64,000 nucleotides of DNA from the NCBI GenBank assembly GCA_947584415.1, contig CANPWN010000003.1, forward strand, positions 1 to 64,000, written 5' to 3'. A program made the translations under genes and the position numbers. This document shows positions 36,774 through 45,562 of the stretch, one piece after another. The notes under the pieces were generated by a model that was not told the DNA's origin, did not search any database, and saw only the letters and a program-made list of their open reading frames with translations. How positions within the stretch are numbered: position 1 is the stretch's first letter; the number at the start of each line of letters is the position of its first letter. This stretch comes from an uncultured Clostridia bacterium. GTDB taxonomy: Bacteria; Bacillota; Clostridia; Christensenellales; UBA1242.

Positions 36774-38768
36774 TTAATATTGCCTGTTTGCTATAATTTG
36801 ATTTCGCTTTTCAATATCATAGAACACCTGCTCTTCATTGAGCGACCTGATGGTTTTTGACGCAGTCAGTGGTGGATATAAAACAATTTGTGGAGTCTTG
36901 TAATATGGTGTAAGTTCGCATTTTATAGGCCTATAGCGGAAGATTTTTACAATTGCAGTTCCTGTTGGCAGAGTTGAAAGTTCAAACGGGTCGACAAGCG
37001 GACGAACAGAACGCTGAACATTTGTTGACCTGCTTGTTGAAGATGAATCCTTGCCTTCGTTTTTTGTGACCTGTTCTTCTTCAGTTGTAAGTTGAATATC
37101 TCCGCAACTCTTTGAAAAAGCCTCTCTTGTTGCGGCATCCTCGGAGCCGAGGAAGATTTGGATGTTAAAGTTACCTTTTAATGTTTCCGCAACCTCTTTG
37201 CCATATTTTGTGTCAAGTTGTGTGAAGGACTGCACAACAATGTTGAACAAAATGTTTCTTGAACGCGCAACCGTAATCATTGTGCCAAAGTCTTGGATAA
37301 CCGGTAAGTTACCGAATTCATCCATGATGAAGTAAACATGCCTAGGAAGTTGCATGCGAGGATACTTGTTTGCAATATCAACCAAAGTTCTGTAAAGTTG
37401 AGCAACGCAAATTGTGGCAAGTGGATGACGCTCTTTCTTGTGGTCAGGCACTTTGATGAAGAAGGCTGTCGGTTTGTCAATAAAATTATTAAAATCTATT
37501 TCAGTTCCGCTGGTCGCATAGCAGATACCCATGTCTTCCATGAGTTGTGAAACTTTACTTGCAAGCACACTCAAATATGACTTTGTGGTTGTAGGTGCCG
37601 AGTTGATGATTGGAGAAGTCATAAGTGGCACATTTGAGGTCTTGGCTCTGCCTGAGCAATATCTTCTTATGGAATTAAACGGGTTGTCTGGGTCAGGGTC
37701 ACGCTTGTTGGAAATCTTGTAAAGGTTATAAAAGTTGAATTGGTCCTTGCGAAGTTTGTTGTCGCCAAGCCTTGGGTCAATGGAGTCCTCAAGCATGGCA
37801 AGCATGATGCCATATAAAAAGTCTTGTGCACCCTGCTCCCACATTGTGTCATTTGTGCCGGCTGAAACTGGACAAATTGACGCTGCAACGCCACGCAAAT
37901 CAAAGGACGCCTCGTTGATAAGTTGCTGCCTCTTTGATGCGAGTTGTTTGTTCAAACTCTCTTCATCTGGAAATGCTATGTCCTCAAATTCATACCAAAC
38001 ATCACCATAAACAACGCCTTCCAAAGGCTCTTTGCCTGCCTGTTGTGGAGTGCAGCCAGAATATTTTTTTGCCTCTTTGTAAATGTTTATTGCCCTGTGA
38101 TAGATGTTGAACGCCCTTTCCATAGGATTCCATCTTGAAGATGCATAAGGGTTGTTAAGGTCATAAACTTTAACATCATATCCCTCTTCCAAAAGCGCCC
38201 TTGCGTGCTTTTCATAAAGTTCGCCCTTAGGGTCAGTGATGACAAGCGACGGTTTTTCCTGTGTGTGCGCATAAACACGGATTGCTGGGTCAATAAGCAT
38301 AGTTGTTTTACCTGTGCCAGTTGTTCCTATGATAAGCGAGTGCATTTCATCCTTCATTGTTGTTTCATAGCGCGGGCCGTTTTTAATTCCCATGATAAAC
38401 GAGCCTGTCTTTTTAAGTGACGGCAGTGATGACCAAGTTTGATTTATCAAAAATTTGTCGTTCAAAACTTCATCTCTCGCCATAAAGCCTGAGTCATAGT
38501 GAAGTTCGAACTCCTTTCCTGCGGCTGTTTTGCCTTTGACAGTTTTTGGACCTTTGCCTTTTTTGAAAAATTTGATGTAAAGTGTTATTGCAAAACCAAG
38601 CGCAACTCCCGCAACAAGCATGCCAAGAGAAAGAGAAGATTTCATCATGTCAATGTTAAAATCCCCTTCGGTTTGCAAATATGTGATTCCCACGCCTATT
38701 CCAAAACATATTGCAGAACACACCACCACCCAAAAAACGAGCAGCAAGAAAAAATTCATTTTTTTCAT
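36774..38768 (-). CDS. VirD4/TraG-family type IV coupling protein
   Basis: Two N-terminal TM; IIGTTGTGKTTMLIDPAI Walker A, VITDPKGELY, HVYFIMDEFGNLPVI Walker B. Confidence 0.92.
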   Translation of the reverse strand: MKKMNFFLLLVFWVVVCSAICFGIGVGITYLQTEGDFNIDMMKSSLSLGMLVAGVALGFAITLYIKFFKKGKGPKTVKGKTAAGKEFELHYDSGFMARDEVLNDKFLINQTWSSLPSLKKTGSFIMGIKNGPRYETTMKDEMHSLIIGTTGTGKTTMLIDPAIRVYAHTQEKPSLVITDPKGELYEKHARALLEEGYDVKVYDLNNPYASSRWNPMERAFNIYHRAINIYKEAKKYSGCTPQQAGKEPLEGVVYGDVWYEFEDIAFPDEESLNKQLASKRQQLINEASFDLRGVAASICPVSAGTNDTMWEQGAQDFLYGIMLAMLEDSIDPRLGDNKLRKDQFNFYNLYKISNKRDPDPDNPFNSIRRYCSGRAKTSNVPLMTSPIINSAPTTTKSYLSVLASKVSQLMEDMGICYATSGTEIDFNNFIDKPTAFFIKVPDHKKERHPLATICVAQLYRTLVDIANKYPRMQLPRHVYFIMDEFGNLPVIQDFGTMITVARSRNILFNIVVQSFTQLDTKYGKEVAETLKGNFNIQIFLGSEDAATREAFSKSCGDIQLTTEEEQVTKNEGKDSSSTSRSTNVQRSVRPLVDPFELSTLPTGTAIVKIFRYRPIKCELTPYYKTPQIVLYPPLTASKTIRSLNEEQVFYDIEKRNQIIANRQY

Positions 38769-38923
38769 GTTTCCTCCAGTAAGTTCAATTTAGCATACCA
38801 CATTTTTGGTGAAAATAAAAGCAACTTGCCTTTGTTTTCACATTTTTCTTTGACAAATTTTTGATTTGATATATAATGAGATAGTTTGATGCACATTTAA
38901 ACTTCTTCGTTCAGTTTTTATTT

Positions 38924-38998
38924 GCTCCCGTGGTGTAATGGAGAGCACAGCAGTCTTCGGAACTGCTTGTTCGGGTTCGAGTCCTGACGGGAGCACCA
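38924..38998 (+). tRNA. tRNA-Arg (UCG)
   Basis: GCTCCCG/CGGGAGC acceptor, anticodon loop CTTCGGA, GGTTCGAGTCC T-arm, encoded CCA. Confidence 0.93.
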
Positions 38999-39001
38999 GA
39001 T

Positions 39002-39247
39002 TTATGTCTCTAAATTATCTAAACTAAACAATTCATCATTAAAGAAATCGTTTAATGAAATATCCAAAGCAATGCAAACTTTGACTATTGTCGAAAAATA
39101 AACATCTGTGTTAACTTCATTGAAAATATATCTCAGCGCTGAATGTGTCAATCCAGTTTCTTTTTCAAGTCTATATTTTGACATTCCTTTTTCATTCAAC
39201 AATTTGCTAAGCCTCAATGCAAATGCTTTATTTAAATTCATTTTCAC
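39002..39247 (-). CDS. XRE/Cro-CI HTH regulator
   Basis: LSKLLNEKGMSKYRLEKETGLTHSALRYIFNEV. Confidence 0.8.
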   Translation of the reverse strand: MKMNLNKAFALRLSKLLNEKGMSKYRLEKETGLTHSALRYIFNEVNTDVYFSTIVKVCIALDISLNDFFNDELFSLDNLET

Positions 39248-39361
39248 CTCTCAATATTATGTGCAATCAAAATAAGAGAAATACATTGCTCTTATATTTG
39301 ACATTATAAAATTGAGATCTTATAATATAGGTGCAGTCGTCTGCACTTATATGAGGTCGTT

Positions 39362-39925
39362 TTGAAAACTTGTTGCTTTATCGGGCATAGAAAAATTGAA
39401 ATAACTGATGGGCTTGTGTTAGCAATCAGGCACATTTTATTGTCACTCATTGAAGATGAAGGTGTGCGGATTTTTGCTTTTGGTAGCAGGAGTGAATTTA
39501 ACTCGCTATGCCACAAAATTGTCACGGATTTGCAAAAAGAGTATAAGGGGATTGAAAGAGTTGCTCTTACCTGCCGAAGTGAAGTTTGTTGTTTGGAGAG
39601 CGAAAAAGAAAGGTGGGAAGAGATTTTTGCCAAAAATTCAAATCAAACAGTCCGCTTGCAGGGCTTTGAGAGAGAAATTGAATTCAAAAATAAATACACC
39701 TCTGGAAGAGCGGCGTATGTCGAGCGAAATCAAGCACTGATTGATATGAGCGACTTCTGCATATTCTATTTTGACAAAGATTATCTTCCGCCATAGAGGA
39801 AGGAATCAAAAAGATCCACATTTTTTTATCAGCCAAAGAGCGGAACGGCACTTACTTACAAATATGCTGAGCAAAAGAAAAAACACATCATCAATGTGTT
39901 TGGGATTGATAAAATTGCGTTTTAA
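39362..39925 (+). pseudogene. DUF1273/SLOG-like (YpsA-type) protein, in-frame TAG
   Basis: MKTCCFIGHRKI...SDFCIFYFDKDYLPP*RKESKRSTFFYQPKSGTALTYKYAEQKKKHIINVFGIDKIAF*; same frame resumes after TAG. Confidence 0.75.
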
Positions 39926-39989
39926 AAAAACACGACTTTTAAGCCGTGTCTTTTATAAACATTGTTTGAAATAATATCACTTTCTAAAT

Positions 39990-40883
39990 TCAATTATCAA
40001 GGTCAACAAGTTCGTATTCGTGGGTGCCAAGGCCGAGTTGTTCCGCCGCCTCTACTATATGGATGCCGTGACGGGAGTTCATTCTTTCAACAAGCGACTT
40101 TTTACCCTTGTCTTTGGAATTTATCACGGCGTCATAGCACGCTTGGTCAAGTGCCACTGGATTGAGTGAGGCAAATATGCCAATATCCGCCATTTCAGGC
40201 TCTGGTGGATGTGCATCACAGTCGCAATTGACTGAAAGGCGATTTGCCACATTGATGTATGCCATATTTTTTGGCTTCAAATAATCAATCACCGCTTTGC
40301 ATGCGTCAGCCATGCTTTCAATGAAGGCGTCTTGGTCACGGTCAAAGAGATTTTGCATCATTACATCAGGGTCAGATGTTGCACCGACAGAGTGGATAAA
40401 GGCTTTGCCATTTCGTGATGCAAGTCCAATTGAAATATTTTTCAGCGCTCCGCCGAAGCCACCCATCATGTGTCCTTTAAAGTGCGACAACACAAGCATG
40501 GAGTCATAGTTCTTTAAATGCTCGCCGACAGTGTCATAAGGCAAATGAAAACCGCCTTTGACTGGCAAATTAAACTCCCCTTCCTCATCCAAAATGTCGC
40601 ATGGGGCAATGTCCAAAAAACCGTGCTGCTTGATTGCCTTCCAGTGGTCTTTGGAATCAAATCTCCTGCCGCGATATGCTGTGTTGCACTCAACAATTGT
40701 GCCACCGACACGCGAAACAAGTGGAGCAATCAGTTTTGGATTTAAAAAGTTGTGTCCGCCCGGCTCGCCTGTTGAAATCTTGACTGCGACTTTGCCCTTT
40801 AACTGAGCTTTCAGTGCGTCATAAATTTTATTTAAGCCTTCGCTTGTCAATTCTTTTGTGAAAAAAACTTTTGATTTTGCCAT
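39990..40883 (-). CDS. DUF362 domain-containing protein
   Basis: KVAVKISTGEPGGHNFLNPKLIAPLV...VLSHFKGHMMGGFGGALKNISIGLASR. Confidence 0.88.
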   Translation of the reverse strand: MAKSKVFFTKELTSEGLNKIYDALKAQLKGKVAVKISTGEPGGHNFLNPKLIAPLVSRVGGTIVECNTAYRGRRFDSKDHWKAIKQHGFLDIAPCDILDEEGEFNLPVKGGFHLPYDTVGEHLKNYDSMLVLSHFKGHMMGGFGGALKNISIGLASRNGKAFIHSVGATSDPDVMMQNLFDRDQDAFIESMADACKAVIDYLKPKNMAYINVANRLSVNCDCDAHPPEPEMADIGIFASLNPVALDQACYDAVINSKDKGKKSLVERMNSRHGIHIVEAAEQLGLGTHEYELVDLDN

Positions 40884-40961
40884 TTCTTTCTCCTTTATTA
40901 AGATAACTATACCACAAAATGAAAAATTTTAAAAATATTTCAACATTTTATCAACTTTTGC

Positions 40962-41014
40962 TTGACAGTTGAATACATATTCAATTATAATGAAACAGTT
41001 GAATGAATATTCAA
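40962..41014 (+). promoter_or_regulatory. Promoter with two ArsR/SmtB-type operators
   Basis: TTGACA (40962-40967), TATAAT (40986-40991), TTGAATACATATTCAA (40969-40984) in the spacer, TTGAATGAATATTCAA (40999-41014). Confidence 0.75.
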
Positions 41015-41030
41015 CCATAAAGGAGATAGT

Positions 41031-41411
41031 ATGGGAAAATGCAAATGTGTTAATTGCGACTGCAATGTCATCAATGCGGAAAAAGTTTCCGCTGTAAAAA
41101 AACAGATGCAAGAAGAGGAAGTTTTACTTGCTATGGCGGATTTTTACAAAGCACTTTGCGACAGCACAAGAATTAAAATTATCAATGCGCTGGACTGCCA
41201 AGAACTGTGCGTCAGCGACATTTGTTCGCTTCTCAACATGTCAAAGTCAGCAGTTTCTCATCAACTGCAAAATTTAAAAGAGCAAGGGCTTGTCAAATGC
41301 CGCAAAAGTGGAAAAGAGGGCTATTATTCCCTCGCTGACGACCATGTTTGCCGCGTTTTTGAGATAAGTTTGGAGCATGTTTTGGAGGAAAACAATGAAA
41401 AAAAGCGTTAA
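41031..41411 (+). CDS. ArsR-family metal-responsive repressor (CadC/CmtR-like)
   Basis: ALCDSTRIKIINALDCQELCVSDICSLLNMSKSAVSHQLQNLKEQGLV; N-term CKCVNCDC. Confidence 0.88.
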   Translation: MGKCKCVNCDCNVINAEKVSAVKKQMQEEEVLLAMADFYKALCDSTRIKIINALDCQELCVSDICSLLNMSKSAVSHQLQNLKEQGLVKCRKSGKEGYYSLADDHVCRVFEISLEHVLEENNEKKR

Positions 41412-43452
41412 ACTTGTCGGCTTAGACTGTCCAAATTGCGCAAGGTCGCTTGAAAATGAAATCAGCAAACTTAACTCTGTCAAAAATGTGCATATAGACT
41501 TTGTCAAAAACAGGCTTTATTTTGAGAGCGACGACACTATGGCGGCACTTGATGAAATTATCAAATTGACAAAACGCCTTGAGCCGCAAGCACAAATTTC
41601 GGAGATAAACTCGGCAGAGCGCAAAAACAAGTTGAATTTGATTTTGGACATCACTTTCCTCGCCGTGGGAATTGCAATTGGCTTTGTCATTTTCTTTGTT
41701 AGCATGCCAAAATGGTGTTACTGGACACTCTATGTTCTTAGTGCGTTGCTGCTTGGCTATAAGACTTATTTGAAAGCAATAAGACTACTCTTTAAAGGCA
41801 TAATAAATGAAAATCTTCTTATCACAATTTCTGTTGTCGGAGCGTCAATCATAAGCCAGCATATGGAGGGACTTATGGTGATAGCGCTTTACTCCATAGG
41901 CAAAATATTTGAGGGGTTGGCGGTCAACAGGTCAAGAAAAAGCATTGAGAAACTTGCTTCGTTGCAACCCGAATATGCAAACCTAATCTTAAACAACGGC
42001 GAAGTTGAAAAAGTCCAGCCATCAAGTGTTAAAATTGGCGACATGATTTTGGTCAAAGCCGGAGAAAAAGTGCCACTTGACGGCAAAGTTGTTGAGGGCG
42101 AAACCTTTCTTGACCTAAAAAGCCTTACGGGAGAAAGCCTGCCTGTCAAAGCCAAAGAGGGCGATGAGATTTTGTCTGGCTCAGTTGTTGTTGATGGTGT
42201 GATAACAATTGAGGTGACAAGCGTTTATGAAAACAGTGCCGTAAGCAAAATTATGAATCTTGTGGAAAACGCGGCGGAAAACAAATCTAAAACTGAAACC
42301 TTCGTTTCAAAAATCACAAAGTGGTATACCCTTGCAATTATTGTGCTGGCGCTTTCGGTTTGGGGAATTGTTTGGGCTGTGACGAAAGATTTGAATTCCG
42401 CATTTTACAGAGGACTGATATTTTTGGTTGTGTCCTGCCCTTGCGCCTTTGCCATTTCTGTGCCACTTTCATACTTCTCTGGACTTGGCAACGCATCAAA
42501 AAACGGAGTTTTAATCAAAGGTTCAAATTTCTTAGACGCCTGTGCTGGCTTAAAAACAATTGCGTTTGATAAAACTGGCACGCTGACAACTGGTCAGTTT
42601 GAAATTGACAAAATCACATCTTTTGGTGATAAGAAAGAAGATGAACTTTTGTTTGTCGCCGCTTTGGGTGAACAATATTCCCTTCACCCGCTGGCACAAG
42701 CAATAACAAAATCTTGCATAGTTAAATTGCCAAAACTCAAATCAGTCAAAGAAATTGCTGGAGAGGGTGTTGAATTTGTTTATAAAAAGAAAAATTACTT
42801 TGTCGGAAGAAAAAATGATAATTTAACCGCAACATGCGTTGAAATATATGAAAATGATGAAAAAATTGGTGAAATTTCACTTTCTGACAAAATAAAACCT
42901 TCCGCAAAGGACACCTGCAAAGGCTTAAATGACCTTGGTGTGAAAACCGTTTTGCTCTCTGGCGACAACACCGAAATTGCCCAAGATGTTGCAAAACAAG
43001 TTGGCATAAATGAGGCACTTGGAAAACTTCTGCCGCAGGACAAATATGAATATTTGAAAAAATGCAAAGATGAAAAAATCAAAATTGGCTATGTTGGAGA
43101 TGGCATAAATGACGCCCCTGCCCTCACTCTTGCAGATGTTGGAATAAGCATGGGAATAAACGGCGCACCGGCAAGCATTGAAGCAAGTGATGTTGTGCTG
43201 GTTGATGATGACCCGCAAAAGATAATTTCGCTTATCAAAATATCAAAATTCACAAAACTAAATGTCATTGAAAACATCTCGCTTGCCGCAATCATCAAAC
43301 TAACATTTTTATCCCTCGGAGCAGCCGGCGTGACAGGTATGCTTGCCGCTGTGTTTGCAGATGTCGGGGTAACACTTCTTGCAATCTTAAATAGCATGCG
43401 GGTTTTAAAATACAAACCTAACAAAAAGCAAAATATAAAAAACAAAAAGTAA
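41395..43452 (+). CDS. cadA: Heavy-metal (Cd/Zn/Pb-type) P1B ATPase
   Basis: HMA LVGLDCPNCARSLE, VSCPCAFAIS, FDKTGTLTTG, GDGINDAPAL. Confidence 0.93.
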   Translation: MKKSVKLVGLDCPNCARSLENEISKLNSVKNVHIDFVKNRLYFESDDTMAALDEIIKLTKRLEPQAQISEINSAERKNKLNLILDITFLAVGIAIGFVIFFVSMPKWCYWTLYVLSALLLGYKTYLKAIRLLFKGIINENLLITISVVGASIISQHMEGLMVIALYSIGKIFEGLAVNRSRKSIEKLASLQPEYANLILNNGEVEKVQPSSVKIGDMILVKAGEKVPLDGKVVEGETFLDLKSLTGESLPVKAKEGDEILSGSVVVDGVITIEVTSVYENSAVSKIMNLVENAAENKSKTETFVSKITKWYTLAIIVLALSVWGIVWAVTKDLNSAFYRGLIFLVVSCPCAFAISVPLSYFSGLGNASKNGVLIKGSNFLDACAGLKTIAFDKTGTLTTGQFEIDKITSFGDKKEDELLFVAALGEQYSLHPLAQAITKSCIVKLPKLKSVKEIAGEGVEFVYKKKNYFVGRKNDNLTATCVEIYENDEKIGEISLSDKIKPSAKDTCKGLNDLGVKTVLLSGDNTEIAQDVAKQVGINEALGKLLPQDKYEYLKKCKDEKIKIGYVGDGINDAPALTLADVGISMGINGAPASIEASDVVLVDDDPQKIISLIKISKFTKLNVIENISLAAIIKLTFLSLGAAGVTGMLAAVFADVGVTLLAILNSMRVLKYKPNKKQNIKNKK

Positions 43453-43555
43453 AATTTGTTTCGGTCTATTAGAGTTTATAATATATGTAAACTCGCACCT
43501 TCAACTTTTTGAGCATAAATTGAAAAGCACGGCTTTAAGCCGTGTTTTTTTGGAA

Positions 43556-43795
43556 TTAAAACACAATTCTATCAATCCCAAACACATTGACAATATGTTT
43601 TTTCTTTTGCTCGGCATATTTGTAGGCAAGCGCCGTTCCGCTTTTTGGCTGATATGGAAATGATTTTTTAGTGGCTTTTCTCTCTGGCGGAAGATAATCT
43701 TTGTCAAATAGAAAATGCAGAAGTCACTCATGTCAAAGCCCATCAGTTATCTCAATTTTTCTACGCCCAATAAAACAACAAGTTTTTGTTTTCAT
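43556..43795 (-). pseudogene. Second DUF1273/SLOG-like copy with internal deletion and frameshift
   Basis: Minus strand: MKTKTCCFIGRRKIEITDGL[deletion]..MSDFCIFY[-1]..DKDYLPPERKATKKSFPYQPKSGTALAYKYAEQKKKHIVNVFGIDRIVF*. Confidence 0.8.
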
Positions 43796-43918
43796 ATATA
43801 TTCCTCATAGTCTACGGATTGTATAATAATAGACAACCTATTATAACATACTAAATCAAAAAAATAGTCAACTATTATAGACTATAATTATACTTGTGAT
43901 TAACTATGTGAGGATAAT

Positions 43919-44170
43919 ATGGATATTTTAAAAAGAATAACCGATATAAGAGAAACTCGCGGTATGACAATATATGAGCTCGCAAAAAGAAGTGGAATAA
44001 ACAAAAATACAATTTATAGGTGGTATGACAATAATTACACTCCGACACTGGATTCTTTGCAGATAATTTGTGAGAAGGGTTTTGGAATATCATTAGTAGA
44101 ATTTTTTGCAGTTGATTGCGACCTTATACCTGCAACGCCCGAAATAAAAGAGATTGTAGAAATTTGGTAA
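43919..44170 (+). CDS. XRE HTH regulator, probably C-terminally truncated by TAA
   Basis: ITDIRETRGMTIYELAKRSGINKNTIYRWYDNNYTPTLDSLQIICEKGFGISLVEFF; frame continues SLNDVQKDAINKS after the stop. Confidence 0.7.
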   Translation: MDILKRITDIRETRGMTIYELAKRSGINKNTIYRWYDNNYTPTLDSLQIICEKGFGISLVEFFAVDCDLIPATPEIKEIVEIW

Positions 44171-44309
44171 AGTTTAAATGATGTTCAAAAGGATGCTATA
44201 AACAAATCATAAAATCTTATAAAATTAAAAATGCATAACTTAGATAATTTGGAAATATAGGATAAAACACGGCTAGCTGCTGTGTTATTCAAATCTAAAT
44301 AATTAACAA

Positions 44310-44338
44310 AAAAATGCGCTTTTTGGCGCATTTTTTTA
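44310..44338 (-). terminator. Terminator
   Basis: AAAATGCGC-tttttg-GCGCATTTT. Confidence 0.65.
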
Positions 44339-45562
44339 ATTGTTTATATCAAATTTTGTTTCAAAAAATGTTTTGCAGCATTTCTTCATGTCTTCAATAT
44401 CCTCGCACGCTGCCATCTCAATGGCTGAGTGCATTGCAAGTTGCGGCACTCCTATGTCACAAGCGTTTATATGCAAAAGTGAACTTGAAATAAGTCCAAC
44501 TGTGCTGCCACAACTAAGGTCAGAATTGCAATAAAAGTCCTGATATTTTAATTTTGCGTTTTTGAGCATTGTTTTGACAACCGATGCAGAATAGCCATCT
44601 GTTGAATAGCGGCTGTGATGTTTGATGACAATCCCGCCGCCAAGCACGACATCATTTGCAGGGTCAGATTTTTCTGTATGGGCAGGATGAATTGCATGTC
44701 CGTTGTCAATGGAAAGCATAAAGCCTTTTTCACAGGCGGAAATAAAATCTTGTTCATCATGTCCCAAAGAATATCCAATTTTTTTGAGCAAGTCGCTCAA
44801 AAGCGAACTGTCCGCCCCCTGTTTTGTGAGTGAGCCAATTTCCTCATTATCAAAAATGCACCCCACGGCAATATGTTTTGGCTTGCAATTTGAAAGCCCT
44901 TCTATCACTGAAAGCACGCTTGTTTTGTTATCTATGCCATAAGCGGACACAAATTGCTCGTCACTTCCGTTCAAAAATGGCTCGACCGCTGGGACAACAA
45001 ACAAATCACCGTCCAGCACTTCGGCTTTTGGATATATAAGGCTGTAAACATCTTCGCCGCCGCCAACTAAAGGAAGCAAGTCCTTTTGAACATCAATTTC
45101 AAGTTTTTCATTGACCCCTCGGTTTTGATGAATTGCCAAACTTGGAATCACAACATTAAATTTGCTTTCAACAAGTTCGGCTTTGATTTTACCTTTTTCT
45201 TGAACAAAAACTCTTCCTGCAATTTTGAGAGGGATGTCCAGCATTGAATAATTGATAAGTCCCCCATACACTTCAACATTTATCCTTTTCCCTTCCTCGC
45301 TGTCCAAAAGTTTGTTGCCTTTGACTTTTAATGCGGGGCTATCCGAGTGCGCAACAGCAATATTGAAGGCAAAATTTTCGCCAAGCACAAAGCCGATAAG
45401 TGCGCTTTGGTTTTTTGTTACATAATACTTTCCGCCTTTTTTCAAACTCCATTTTTCTGAAAGGTCAAGTTTTTTAAAGCCGTTTTCCTTTAAAACTTCT
45501 TCGCACGCTTTTGTTGTGTGAAATGAAGTTGGTGTTTTTTTCAAAAATTCCAAAACTTTCAT
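44336..45562 (-). CDS. M18-family aminopeptidase (second paralogue)
   Basis: VAHSDSPALKVKGN, FDNEEIGSLTKQGADSSLL, LAMHSAIEMAA. Confidence 0.92.
   Translation of the reverse strand: MKVLEFLKKTPTSFHTTKACEEVLKENGFKKLDLSEKWSLKKGGKYYVTKNQSALIGFVLGENFAFNIAVAHSDSPALKVKGNKLLDSEEGKRINVEVYGGLINYSMLDIPLKIAGRVFVQEKGKIKAELVESKFNVVIPSLAIHQNRGVNEKLEIDVQKDLLPLVGGGEDVYSLIYPKAEVLDGDLFVVPAVEPFLNGSDEQFVSAYGIDNKTSVLSVIEGLSNCKPKHIAVGCIFDNEEIGSLTKQGADSSLLSDLLKKIGYSLGHDEQDFISACEKGFMLSIDNGHAIHPAHTEKSDPANDVVLGGGIVIKHHSRYSTDGYSASVVKTMLKNAKLKYQDFYCNSDLSCGSTVGLISSSLLHINACDIGVPQLAMHSAIEMAACEDIEDMKKCCKTFFETKFDINN

Noticed and set aside
39771-39974. 67-aa plus-strand ORF
   Set aside because: +1 frame of the broken SLOG-like copy 1; the genuine frame continues past TAG
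43501-43743. 80-aa minus-strand ORF
   Set aside because: Wrong frame of the second SLOG-like pseudogene, created by its frameshift
3679-45562. The two M18 aminopeptidases considered as degenerate like other hydrolases here
   Set aside because: Both retain HxDSP, EEIGS and the C-terminal MH motif, so they look active
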